Shown here: positions 26,298-35,164 of the stretch, piece by piece
Layout: each line of letters starts with the position of its first letter
Numbering within the stretch: the first letter of the stretch is position 1
Origin: Micrococcaceae bacterium Sec5.7
GTDB taxonomy: Bacteria > Actinomycetota > Actinomycetes > Actinomycetales > Micrococcaceae
NCBI GenBank assembly: GCA_039636785.1
Contig: CP144169.1
Coordinates: forward strand, 2,108,001 to 2,172,000
Direction of reading: 5' to 3'
DNA length: 64,000 nt
Position numbers and translations under genes: made by a program
Notes under the pieces: model-generated
Told to the model about the DNA's origin: nothing
Databases searched by the model: none
Seen by the model: the letters and a program-made list of their open reading frames with translations, nothing else

Positions 26298-26588
26298 TTA
26301 CGCAGCGTCCGCCACCGCGTCCCGCAGCCGCCAGCCGCCGCCGGTTCCGTCCCGTACCAGCTCCATTGTGGTCAGTGCCGAGTTCCGGTTCCGGCCCAGC
26401 CTTGCCTGGATCTGCCACACCTCAACATCCACACGTCCGAGGCCCTTGGGCATCCGGCGTTCGGCGTCCCACCAGCTCACCCGCTCGAACCATCTGACGG
26501 GATCGGCGCCTACCGTCCATTCGCGGCCGCCGCGGAGTACAGCCATCGGCCTGCCGTCCTCCGTTGTCATCAGCAGTACATGTTCCAT
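26298..26588 (-). CDS. Conserved-looking small protein, function unknown
   Basis: This 96-residue protein begins MEHVLLMTTEDGRPMAVLRG and is rich in Arg, Trp and beta-forming residues (WTVGADPVRWFERVSWWDAE, VEVWQIQARL). Spacing resembles short DUF6504-type proteins with an R-x-W-x-V core, but the match is weak. The start at 26588 was chosen over upstream codons because they run into the terminator and island junction. It is the last core gene before the island. Confidence 0.5.
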   Translation of the reverse strand: MEHVLLMTTEDGRPMAVLRGGREWTVGADPVRWFERVSWWDAERRMPKGLGRVDVEVWQIQARLGRNRNSALTTMELVRDGTGGGWRLRDAVADAA

Positions 26589-26638
26589 ACCCGCAAGAGT
26601 AGGGTCAGGCAATGACATTAACAGCCGGTGACGAATAC

Positions 26639-26731
26639 AAAAAACCCCGCAGCTCCCGGCCTGCATGGCTTGGGACTGCGGGGTTTTCCGTGATGGGTCC
26701 CACCCACCGGACATCCACGGTGTAGACGTGG
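26639..26731 (-). other. Left island junction: degraded tRNA-Val 3' part plus terminator (attL-like)
   Basis: The hairpin AAAACCCCGCA...TGCGGGGTTTT (26639-26687) encloses CTCCCGGCCTGCATGGC and closely matches the terminator at 43391-43438. After it, GGGTCC, then ACATCCACGG and TGTAGACGTGG reproduce the acceptor 3' strand and anticodon arm of the tRNA at 43445-43517. About 11 bases of the T-arm are missing and one loop base differs. It cannot encode a tRNA. Confidence 0.65.
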
Positions 26732-26771
26732 ACAGAATCAAGAGTTTCCCCACGTCAGGCAGATTTCCCTG

Positions 26772-27038
26772 TCAGGCTGGTGCGGTCTGGGGTCGGTTCG
26801 CCCGCCACAGAGGCGCCAATCCAGGCATCCATCCGCACCGCCACATCATCCAGATCCTTGGCGCACAGCTCCGTGGCCTCCTCATCCGGATCCCCATAGC
26901 GGCCAATACCGAGATGCGACCCTGATACCGGCTACCGATCGTGTCAGCCAGCGCCGTCATCTGGTCCGGGGAAGTCCCGGTGGCAGTTACCACGGCGGTC
27001 CTGGCCTCCGTTTCCTCGCTCGGCATCGCCTGGGTCAT
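26772..27038 (-). pseudogene. Possible tyrosine recombinase remnant
   Basis: The open frame contains TSPDQMTALADTIGSRYQG and then VLAAMGIRM. In the neighbouring frame it continues EATELCAKDLDDVAVRM. Joined, these resemble the start of an integrase catalytic domain (LxDAIGxRYxxLVLLAAxxGLRxGEAxALxxxDLD). A frameshift separates the parts and the catalytic arginine box is only partly kept. Its place right beside the left junction fits the island's original integrase. The 220 bases between 27039 and the deacetylase gene hold nothing else recognisable. Confidence 0.4.
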
Positions 27039-27258
27039 GTCTGAGTTCTGGACGAAGGTCGCCAGGGTCGCCGTCCCGATCGCGGTTTCCGTGGCGATCG
27101 CAGACGCCTACCTGATCATGACCTGGTCAGTCCGGCTGGGTCGGCACAGACCATATTGGCCGTCTACGGTGCCCAGCAGTTCAGTTAAACTACGCGCATA
27201 CAGAGAAGCCCCACCTCACCCCATGGGGCGAATTCTGGTGGTGCGGCGGTTTTGTGCA

Positions 27259-28611
27259 TCAGGCTGCCAGCATCTGTGGTTCCTGAACGTGAAGTTCTCC
27301 GCCAGTGCGAGGCGTGATGCGCAACCGTACCGTGGGCGTGCCCGTCAACGGGAGGATGAGGTATTGCTGCAACGGTTTGAACACCGTTGATTTGGGAAGA
27401 ACCAGGTCCTTCGCGGCTCTTAATGGAGCGCCCGAGGCAGCGTTGAGGACTTCGATTTGCACGCGAACCCCCGTCGTGGACCGTAGCGGGATCCGCAGCT
27501 GGCGTACAGAACCGGCATGGACACCAAGGGGAACGTCCTTGGACAGGGACGTTGACGATGAGCCTCGGCGGGCATAGCTGAATCCGAATTCGTTGCGGAT
27601 GGCCCACTTTGCGGCGGCACCGTTCCATCCGTTCCAGCCGGTCTTGAAGCTCGCATTACGGGAAAGCAAGTTGTGGCGGGACGAACTGTTGAAGCTGGAC
27701 ATCATCAAGCCCGTTGTGGTGAGGATTTCCAGCCGGCCCGCGTCGCGTTCGTTCGCACACCACGCGAAGAAATCATCGAGCGCTGCGAGGTCGATGGAGT
27801 CGACGAGGCTTGGGTGGTACATGAAGCACACCCCACGGCCCTGGGCTTTTGCAGCCTGAACGAACGATGGTCCACGACGGATGTACTCCGCAGTGTGGAG
27901 CCCGATGTGCACGTTCCCCATGCTGTGCAACGGGTTCCCAGTCATGGGCCAATACCCCGGCGCGTAGCCGGTGGACATAGCGTGCTGCTGCGTTATCAGC
28001 CGGCCAGCACTGTATCGCTGGAACGAGTATTGCGATCTTCCGCCGTCGAAGCCTCCGTAGCCGGTACCTGCTACGCCAGGGGGTGTGAAAAGTTCGATGG
28101 GCAGGAGCGGCAGGGATTTGGAGAGGGCCGCTCGCGAGTAGACGATCTCCTCACGGAGCCGCTGATCTGTTGGCGCGTCCTGATGGTTGCCGCCGTGATT
28201 GGCGATCTCCAGCCCGTTTTCCAAGGCCAGTTTCTGCAAAGCAGGGAAGGAGAGGTTGTTGCTGCCGTTGGACCCGATATCAATTTTGAACATCTGCGAC
28301 ATGGCTGCGATCGTGACCGGGATACTGTACTTCTGGTGTAAGGGCAGGACCAATGATTGGAACTTGTTCAAGTGATGGTCGCAGCGGAAGGCAATGGCTG
28401 GCTTCCCGCCTGTCCCGATGGGGCCGCCGCGCCTTGCCATGAAAGCGTCGAGTAGCTGCTGGTTGGGTGTGAAGGGGAACGCAGCAGACGCCAACGGTGA
28501 GGCCTGAGCCGGAGCGGCCAGGCCCGCCCCTGCAACGAGCGCGAAGGCTCCGCCAAGGGCGCCGGCGTGGAAGAACTCACGGCGGCTGATGCCATGTGTG
28601 GTCGAAGTCAT
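27259..28611 (-). CDS. Tat-exported polysaccharide deacetylase-like protein
   Basis: The 450-residue protein has a twin-arginine signal peptide (SRREFFHAGALGGAFALVAG; cleavage near AQA-SP at about residue 35). The catalytic part (about 60-310) resembles NodB-type deacetylases: PAIAFRCDHHLNK supplies the metal-binding Asp-His region, LEIANHGGNHQDAP the HxxxH zinc motif, and GVCFMYHPSLVDS the late histidine. The C-terminal 130 residues form a beta-rich domain (NLLSRNASFKTGWNGW onward), possibly carbohydrate binding. It probably removes acetyl groups from a surface polysaccharide. The ATG 28611 follows GGGGGAC. It is island cargo and reads intact. Confidence 0.75.
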   Translation of the reverse strand: MTSTTHGISRREFFHAGALGGAFALVAGAGLAAPAQASPLASAAFPFTPNQQLLDAFMARRGGPIGTGGKPAIAFRCDHHLNKFQSLVLPLHQKYSIPVTIAAMSQMFKIDIGSNGSNNLSFPALQKLALENGLEIANHGGNHQDAPTDQRLREEIVYSRAALSKSLPLLPIELFTPPGVAGTGYGGFDGGRSQYSFQRYSAGRLITQQHAMSTGYAPGYWPMTGNPLHSMGNVHIGLHTAEYIRRGPSFVQAAKAQGRGVCFMYHPSLVDSIDLAALDDFFAWCANERDAGRLEILTTTGLMMSSFNSSSRHNLLSRNASFKTGWNGWNGAAAKWAIRNEFGFSYARRGSSSTSLSKDVPLGVHAGSVRQLRIPLRSTTGVRVQIEVLNAASGAPLRAAKDLVLPKSTVFKPLQQYLILPLTGTPTVRLRITPRTGGELHVQEPQMLAA

Positions 28612-28775
28612 TTTTTGTCCCCCATACATCAGGACCGTAGTTTATATCTCCGAGGTGTCATCCGCACAGCGCCCGCGGTGACTCAGAGAAAACCTCCGCG
28701 TAGCCGGACACGTTGCCTCATTTGAAAACCTCTGCGTAGCGGCGTGGTTCGCGGTTGTGGCGGCGGATGCGGGTT

Positions 28776-29508
28776 ATGCCCGTTTTCATGGAGCTCACGA
28801 TGGCCCAGCGCCAAGCTGTGACGAAGAAGAAAGCCCTCGCCTATAAGAGCGCCGATCGTGCAGGGAAGTCCCGGATACTGGTCGAACTGACCGGTTGGCA
28901 CAGCGACTATGCCCGGACGGCCCTGCGGGACGCCCTGGTCCTGAAGATCCTCAAACCCAGGCCCGTCAGGACGCCGGTCTACGGACCTGACCCGCTGCCT
29001 GCGCTGATCAGGTGCTGGGCGGTACTGCGGGCCCCTGCCGGCAGGCTGCTGGCCCCGATGCTGCCCGTTCTGGTGCCGCTGCTGCGCCGCGATCAGGAGC
29101 TTGCGATCACCGATGACCAGGCCGCGCCGCTGATGCGCATGAGCGCAGCGACCATCGACCGCAAGCTGGCCGGTGAACGGGCGAAACTGATCCCGCGGGG
29201 ACGGTCCCATACCAAGCCGGGCACGCTGCTTAAATCCGGATCCGGATCCGGACCCGGACCCGGACCCGGACCGAATGGGATGACGCCGTCCCGGGGTTGT
29301 GGAGATCGACCTGGTCGGCCATGAGGGAGGCAACAGCTTCTGCGAGTTCTGTTTCACCCTGACAGTGCCCGACATTTCAACCGGAGGGACGGTGAACCGG
29401 TCCGTGCGGAACAAGGCTGCCAAATGGGTCTTTGAAGCCCTGGAGCACGTCACCGCGGTGTTCCCGTTCCCCAGCATCGGGATCGATACCGACTGTGCCG
29501 ATCTTCGC
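28776..29508 (+). pseudogene. DDE (integrase-core) transposase of an ISNCY-like element, broken
   Basis: The first frame gives a helical DNA-binding region (MAQRQAVTKKKALAYKSADR from 28800, TGWHSDYARTALRDAL, ATIDRKLAGERAKLIPRG). After a hexanucleotide repeat at 29238-29272 the frame is lost. It resumes with EWDDAVPG, then in a third frame VEIDLVGHEGGNSFCEFCF, KAAKWVFEALEH and GIDTD, the first two catalytic aspartates. The gene stops abruptly at about 29508 where a different element begins, so the third catalytic residue and the C-terminus are missing. Two short repeats (GAAAACCTCYGCGTAGC, at about 28688 and 28724) lie upstream and may be element ends. Confidence 0.6.
29238..29272. repeat. Hexanucleotide repeat GGATCC/GGACCC inside the transposase remnant
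   Basis: Two GGATCC units are followed by three GGACCC units and a partial one, encoding alternating Ser-Gly then Pro-Gly. The repeat replaces what should be the junction between DNA-binding and catalytic domains and coincides with loss of frame. It looks like slippage expansion in a dead gene. Confidence 0.8.
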
Positions 29509-29626
29509 GCTATGCCGACCTTTTGCATAGCTCCTGCTCAGCGGGGTGAGGCGGCCAGGATTTGTCGGCATAGTCACAGGGCGTCATCCACCTTCATGTA
29601 TCAGTATCCGCATGAAGGAGGAAGAA

Positions 29627-30848
29627 GTGGGCATCCCCGCAACCAAGGTAAGCAAGGTCCGCGTGACGGGGCCGCTGGCACCGTTTGCCCCGGCATTCAG
29701 ATCGAAATTGAAGGACCTGGGCTATACGCCGTTGACGACAGCCAGCGAGCTGAGGTCGTGGCCGACTTGAGCCGCTGGCTCCAGAAACAGGGACCGAGAG
29801 CAGCGGATGTGACGAGCGAGCGGATCGGACAATTCGTTGCGAGCAGACGTTCCGCCGGTCGCCTTTCCCCGTATCCGGCCCGTGCCTTCAACACGATGAT
29901 CGAGATCCTCATCGAACGAGGTGTGATGCAGGTCGAGAGCAAGGCACCGGTGCCAGGATCATCGATCGATGCACTGCTTGGCTCATTCGAGAAGTTCCTG
30001 CTCGCAGAGCGGGATTGACCCTGTGCACGGCGGCCGCTTACGTGCTGCGGGCCCGCCGTTTCCTGGCCCGACAGGCACCCCCGGGGTGCCCTGTCCGATC
30101 TGAACACCAAGGACGTGACTGATGCCTTGCTCGCCGAGGCGGCGATGGTCTCGGTCGGTTCCGCCCAGTTCTTCGTGGTGCCCGTGCGCTCGTTCCTGCG
30201 TTTTTGTTTCATCGAAAGATTGATCCCGGCCGACCTCTCGGGGGCGGCGCTGTCAATCACCGGCCGCCGCCGCTCGACATTACCGGCAGGAATCACAGCC
30301 GCTGATGCGCGCAAGTTTCTGGACTCCTGTGACCGGCGACGGGGTGATGGCCGTCGGGACTATGCCATCTTGCTCGTCCTCCTCCGTCTGGGCTTGCGGG
30401 CCGGTGAGGTCGCCGCGCTGAGCCTCGATGACATCGATTGGCGGGCGGGGCTGATCGTGGTGCACGGCAAGGGCCGCCATGATGACCGGCTTCCGCTTCC
30501 CGTTGATGTGGGTCAAGCGATCACGGGCTTTCTACAGCGGGGCCGGCCGCCGACGTCTCACCTGGGAAGTTTTCTTGAGATCCCTCGCACCTCTGGAGGC
30601 CTTGGGCCGGGGCGGGGTCTCGTTGATCGTGCGCCGCGCCTGTCGATGGGTCGGGCTTGCGCCTGTCGGTGCCCACCGCCTGCGGCACACCCTGGCCTGT
30701 GAGATGGTCAAGTCGGGTGTGTCCCTCCCGGAGATCGCCCAGGTGCTCCGTCACAGGTGCCTCACAAGCACCGGCCATCTATGCCAGGGCGGACATCGAC
30801 GGGATCCGGGCCCTGGCCCAGCCCTGGCCCGGGGGCGAGCAGCGATGA
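29627..30848 (+). pseudogene. Tyrosine site-specific recombinase (Tn554/RIT-like), frameshifted
   Basis: The GTG start at 29627 has AAGGAGGA upstream and reads VGIPATKVSKVRVTGPLAPF. The frame breaks near 29755 and continues as VVADLSRWLQKQGPRAADVT, breaks again near 30018, resumes at about 30115 (DALLAEAAMVSVGSAQFFVV, core-binding domain) and carries LLRLGLRAGEVAALSLDDID with the catalytic Arg. After another shift near 30560 come HRLRHTLACEMV (HxxR) and QVLRH. The final IYARADIDGIRALAQPW with catalytic Tyr lies in yet another frame. At least four frameshifts make it inactive. The stop overlaps the next recombinase start (ATGA), as in recombinase arrays. Confidence 0.7.
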
Positions 30849-30950
30849 GCAACGTCCTCGGCCATGTCCAGGACTACCTCGACTCCGGCGGGCCGTGGGC
30901 TTCAAACTCGTCTTCGAGGGTCGCGTTCTTCCCCGGCTTGCCTCCACTGG
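30845..30950 (+). pseudogene. Second recombinase of the array, N-terminal remnant
   Basis: MSNVLGHVQDYL followed in another frame by RAVGFKLVFEGRVLPRLAS is the beginning of a second tyrosine recombinase of the array type, overlapping the first by four bases. It ends at about 30950 where unrelated sequence leading to the asparagine-synthase-like gene begins. Only about 35 codons survive. Confidence 0.55.
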
Positions 30951-30983
30951 ACGTGTTTCCAGCTGTCCACATGGGACTGTACT

Positions 30984-32813
30984 CTAGCCGTGGACATACC
31001 AGAGCAGCGCGGCATACAGATTACGAGCCGTCCTGAAGTGGACCCGATGGCCAGGTTCCCGCTGCATCAACAGCCTTACGGATCGATGGTTGAATGTAGC
31101 GCCAAACTCGCCGTTCGGTATCGCCGCAATGAGTTCACCTAGCCCTGCCTGAACGTGTGGAAACTGTGCCACGAGACGAGGCGTCATTTTCAGGGCGACG
31201 GCCCGCGTTATCTGCTCCTCAGTGGGTCGCTCAACCTTATAGCCAACACGATCGGCGTTCATGTCCCCCCGAGAAACGTATTCTGGCGGCCCGTAGCCTT
31301 CGAAGTCCTTGGTCATCGGCCGGCCACGCAGCTGCCCAAACGCGCCACCGAAACGGTCGCGATCGAACGGCAACAATGACAGCCCAGGGCTGAGCTGCTC
31401 GATCAAATCCATACCCACTATATTGGCTTCCCTCTCGACTCCTGAAATAGACAAGGCCAGCTTGGCACCGTTAATGGAATAGAGGGGATCCATCCGAGCC
31501 GCAAAGGGCGAAAGGGAACGAGAAATCTCCCCCATGAAGTACCTGTTGCGTTTGTTCAGGTACACATAGTCCAGACGGGCGTCACTTCGAACATCATGCC
31601 CTGCTGCCGCACCGAGAACCGCACCCAGACGTGACCGAAGCTCTCGGACCAAAGGGTCTGCGAGCAGACGCCGTGCCGGATCAACGGACATGCCGACGCG
31701 ACCGAACATCCGCTCCGCGGTCTCTGCCAGCGACTTACCGTGAGGTCTGCCGTGGTTGTAGGAGGACCGGAAGAGCTCACCATAACCCCCGCTGCTTACC
31801 GTAGATGTGCCCGGCCTGCCCCTCGCCGACGCGACGCCGCTGATAATGCCTGACGTGTGTTGGAAGCGCGAGAGCAGTGTTTCATCGAACGATTCCGCGA
31901 GCGAAGTTTCAGAGTAGCCTGAGTAGTTGGACATAGTCAGCCCATAGTGGACGGCCAAACACTCCGCGACGATCCTGTCCGGCTCCCGGGGGCCCCCTGA
32001 ACAATAAAACGAGAACTGTTCCTTAACCCCAGTGGCCAATATGGCGGCGAGGACTGCACGTGAGTCTACGCCGCCGGTCAGATGCGCGATATTGACAGGG
32101 CGTCCCGCCGAAGCGATGGCCCGGATGTTTTCCTCGACATCGGCACGTACTGCTTCGAGTCCGGCCTTGTACGTACTGGGCCGTTGAAAGACTTCGGCCT
32201 CGACTGGGTACGTTCGAGTCCGCACGCCGGCCGACGAGACTTCTAAGTAGGCGAACTGCTCAAGTGCCGTGATGCCTTCGTAGCTGGACTGGATAAGCCC
32301 GCCGCTGCCTGTGGCGACGTAGCTCGCCACGTATGCGAGAGATTTGCGAGGCGGTTTACCAAGCATCGTAAGGAATCGTACGAGGCCGCCGAGATCGGAC
32401 GAGATAGCGGTTCCGTCAGCGTCACGGTGCATGTAAATGATGCCGCCGCCGAGCGGGTCAGGAAGGACTGTCACGCGCTTGGTGCGCTTTTCCGATACAT
32501 ATAGAGTCAACGACCCTTTGATATCCTGACCGATGCTCCAGAGGGGTGTTTGCGCGTGTGTATCGAGCACTCGTTGGGCTTCTCCCGCACGCGTCACCAA
32601 CCTTTCCCGCACAACGCCCACCCCATGGGAGGCCATCACTGCGCGATCCACGCCCTCGACCACCGCTGCGCCCTGTACGTACACGCTGCTAAAGAGATGC
32701 ATGTCCTGAAGCATCGGGCATGCGACAAAGGAGCTGTAGACAATTGGTGCGGGCTGCAACGGAGTTCTCCAATAGTAAGGGGCGTCATGCAACGGTAATC
32801 TGTCCACAGGCAT
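30984..32813 (-). CDS. Asparagine-synthase-like (PP-loop ATP pyrophosphatase) protein
   Basis: The 609-residue protein has two parts. Residues 1-205 resemble an Ntn-type glutamine amidotransferase fold in strand pattern (LYVSEKRTKRVTVLPDPLGG, IYMHRDADGTAISSDLGGLV) but lack the N-terminal catalytic Cys2. Residues 220-609 are asparagine-synthase-like, with the PP-loop as HLTGGVDSRAVLAA in place of SGGxDS. Thus it likely adenylates a carboxyl group and uses ammonia or another amine, not glutamine. Relatives occur in surface-polysaccharide and peptide-modification (for example lasso peptide cyclase) loci. No precursor peptide or partner is visible here. The start codon has a weak ribosome site; the gene is otherwise intact. 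Confidence 0.65.
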   Translation of the reverse strand: MPVDRLPLHDAPYYWRTPLQPAPIVYSSFVACPMLQDMHLFSSVYVQGAAVVEGVDRAVMASHGVGVVRERLVTRAGEAQRVLDTHAQTPLWSIGQDIKGSLTLYVSEKRTKRVTVLPDPLGGGIIYMHRDADGTAISSDLGGLVRFLTMLGKPPRKSLAYVASYVATGSGGLIQSSYEGITALEQFAYLEVSSAGVRTRTYPVEAEVFQRPSTYKAGLEAVRADVEENIRAIASAGRPVNIAHLTGGVDSRAVLAAILATGVKEQFSFYCSGGPREPDRIVAECLAVHYGLTMSNYSGYSETSLAESFDETLLSRFQHTSGIISGVASARGRPGTSTVSSGGYGELFRSSYNHGRPHGKSLAETAERMFGRVGMSVDPARRLLADPLVRELRSRLGAVLGAAAGHDVRSDARLDYVYLNKRNRYFMGEISRSLSPFAARMDPLYSINGAKLALSISGVEREANIVGMDLIEQLSPGLSLLPFDRDRFGGAFGQLRGRPMTKDFEGYGPPEYVSRGDMNADRVGYKVERPTEEQITRAVALKMTPRLVAQFPHVQAGLGELIAAIPNGEFGATFNHRSVRLLMQREPGHRVHFRTARNLYAALLWYVHG

Positions 32814-32834
32814 ACGCCTTCACGGCGGGCTGGG

Positions 32835-33075
32835 GTGCAAGCCAGCAATGTCGAAAGGACGTCGCGCGTGATAGCCACGGTCGTATGTCCGAGCACCGCC
32901 GGACCGACTTCACGAGGGTGCCGCACGGCCCAGAACGCAACGGTATGCCGGAGGTCGCACACCCGCCAATCGCCGGGACTCTCACACCTTTTCCCAGGTT
33001 CACCCGTGCTGCTGCTTCAACGAAGTCGCGTCGCTTGGAACTGTTGGCGCCCGCTTCGTCCCGCGTGACCTGGTG
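32835..33075 (-). pseudogene. Integrase C-terminal remnant
   Basis: On the minus strand DEAGANSSKRRDFVEAAARV is followed, in another frame, by CDLRHTVAFWAVRHPREVGP, then AVLGHTTVAITRDVLSTLL. This is the HxxR...LGH...(Y) end of a tyrosine integrase, with the final tyrosine apparently changed to Leu and a frameshift in between. It is separate from the Tn554-like array and may be the remains of another island integrase. Confidence 0.55.
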
Positions 33076-33149
33076 GACGGTGCGGAATACGTGGGTGCCC
33101 TTCTTTGAGCTGCCGCGGGGATTTCGGACAGCGGAATTAATGGATTCTT

Positions 33150-33377
33150 CTACGCTGCCAGGGCTGGCTGTTGATAACCATAGTGGATTTCGTTAGGCCG
33201 TCGGTAACCGCGCGCGGAGTGCCGGCGCCGACTATTGTAAAACCCCTCGATATAGCGGATAACGTCGCTGCGTGCTTGTGATTTCGTCGCGTAAACGGTC
33301 CGGTAAAAACGCTCGTTCTTGAGCATCGAGAAGAAAGATTCCGCCATACTGTTATCCGGCCCTTCGCATTTGAGCAT
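33150..33377 (-). pseudogene. IS3-family transposase OrfB, C-terminal fragment
   Basis: The 75 residues contain GPDNSMAESFFSMLKNERFYR and IRYIEGFYNSRRRHSARGYR, the last catalytic Glu (NSMAESFF) and C-terminal region of an IS3-type integrase-core transposase. The gene is cut at about 33377 by the adjacent ISL3-type element. Confidence 0.75.
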
Positions 33378-34833
33378 GGTTAGGGTGGCCTAGGAATCGG
33401 GGCTGCAGGGTTTCCGTGCAAGCTGCGGCGTGGCGGGTGCTGGAAAGAAGTCAGGGTCTCTTTGAATTGGTAGCGACCAAGCGACCAAATCCAAAAGAAA
33501 CCCTGACGTGTCTAACTCTACTTCCTGCCCTGAGGGGCACCGGTGCGACCTCGCCGATGCAATGTTCAATATCGACGGCATCCACATCAGCGCCGCCGTA
33601 GCCGGCTCCGGCGATACTCTCCTCCTGGACGTCGAGTCCGATGCGACCATCACCGGTTGCCCCGACTGCGGGGTCGTTGCCATCGGTCACGGCCGCCGGC
33701 GGGTTCAGCTCCATGACATTCCCTGTTTCGGCCGGCCCGTTCGGCTGGTCCGGGCCAAGCGGACATGGCGGTGCCCGGACGCGGACTGCCCGAGATCAAC
33801 GTTCACCGAGACCCAGTGCTGGCCGGGCCGAAAGCGAAACTGACGGGCCGTGCGGTGAACTGGGCTACCGACGCGCTGGAGCGCTTCGACACCTCGGTCT
33901 CGGCCCTGGCACACCAGCTGGGCGTGTCCTGGCATACCGTCTGGGACGCCGTCAAGATTGAAGCAACACGGCGCATCGCGGAGCCGGGGCGGCTGTCCGG
34001 GGTTGACGCGCTCGGTGTGGATGAGCCTGTCTGGGCCCATACCGGCTGGCCCGGCACCGGGATGGTAACCGGAATCGTGGACCACACCCGCGATGTCAAG
34101 GGCGTCGTCCACGCCAGACTGCTGGACCTTGTCCCGGGCCGGACAGGGAAGGCCTACGCAGACTGGCTCAAAGAACGCGGCAAGGACTTCGCCGCCGGGA
34201 TCAAGACCGCCACCCTGGATCCGTTCCGCGGCTACGCGAACGCCATCCGTGACGAACTACCGGAAGCCATTACCGTCCTGGATGCCTTCCATGTCGTCAA
34301 GCTCGCCGGGACCGTGGTCGATGAGGTCCGCCGCCGCGTCCAGCAGGACACCCTGGGCCACCGCGGCCGCACCGGCGATCCGCTCTTGACGGATCCGCAG
34401 GACCCTGCAGATCCGCGCCGAACACCTGAGCGATAAACAGGTAGCGCGGCTGGATACGAAGCTTGAGGCCGGAGACCCGAACCACGAAGTCACCCTCGCC
34501 TGGCAGTGCTACCAGCAGGTCCGCGCCATCTACCACGCCCGGGCCGAGAAGGGACGGGAACTGGTCACCCAGGTCCTCTCGTCCTTCCCTTCCTGCCCGA
34601 TCCCGGAGATCGCCAGACTCGGCCGGACCCTGCGGAACTGGAAGGCCGCGATCCTTGCCTACTTCGAAACGAACGGGGCCTCCAACGGCCCCACCGAAGC
34701 AATCAACGGAGTAATCGAAACAACCCGCCGGATCGCCCGCGGCTTCCGTAATTTCGACAACTACCGGCTCAGATGTTTACTCGCCGCCGGAGGCCATCGG
34801 CCGTACCGCCGAAAATCACCGAACCATGCCTAA
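33374..34833 (+). mobile_element. ISL3-family insertion sequence
   Basis: About 1.46 kb. The left end reads GCATGGTTAGGGTG and the right end, read inward, GCATGGTTCGGTG, giving an imperfect inverted repeat around one transposase gene. It has inserted into an IS3-type fragment on its left. No clear target duplication was found. The transposase is frameshifted twice. Confidence 0.65.
33508..34833 (+). pseudogene. ISL3-family transposase, two frameshifts
   Basis: The GTG start at 33508 opens the zinc-binding N-terminal region (GCPDCGVVAIGHGRRRVQLH, RTWRCPDADCPR). Near 33815 the frame shifts and continues as KAKLTGRAVNWATDALERF, LGVDEPVWAHTGWPG and ITVLDAFHVVKLAG, which hold the DDE residues. 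Near 34410 it shifts back to the first frame (IRAEHLSDKQVARLDTK) and ends NGVIETTRRIARGFRNFDNY with the last catalytic Glu. Both shifts lie away from slippery runs, so this copy is probably dead. Confidence 0.75.
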
Positions 34834-34899
34834 ATGCGAAGGGCCTGTTATCCCAGCACACGCCCGTGCGGCCCATCGATGAGCGCATCCCCAGACTGG

Positions 34900-35095
34900 T
34901 CACCAAGGCCCGAACCCGGCCGAGGTATACACGCCGCCACGGTCCGAGTGGCAGATCGCGTCAGGCTCGATCAGGGTCGTTGCGGCGGCGTTGTTGAGGG
35001 CGTCGGCGACGAGTCCGGTGCGCATGTGATCGGCGATGGACCAGCCCACGACTTTCTTCGAGTAGCAGTCGATGACGGTGGCCAGGTAGATGAAC
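34900..35095 (-). pseudogene. IS3-family integrase-core fragment
   Basis: On the minus strand VPFIYLATVIDCYSKKVVGW, SIADHMRTGLVADALNNA and PDAICHSDRG form the first two catalytic Asp regions of an IS3-type OrfB. It is cut at 35096 by the next IS3 element and fades before 34900. The 66 bases between the ISL3 end and this fragment hold nothing recognised. Confidence 0.6.
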
Positions 35096-35164
35096 GGGAC
35101 TGCTGAAGGTTTGGTTGACTCCTAGCCTGTGAGGATTGGCCTCGCGGGTGGAAGGATGTTCATC

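Noticed and set aside
30984..32813. Lasso-peptide biosynthesis cluster
   Set aside because: Only a cyclase-like protein is present; no leader peptidase, RRE protein or precursor-like small ORF with a suitable core was found nearby.
32720..33196. Plus-strand frame of 158 codons between the asparagine-synthase-like gene and the IS3 fragment
   Set aside because: The minus strand shows integrase motifs (LRHT, LGHT); the plus frame has no recognisable content.
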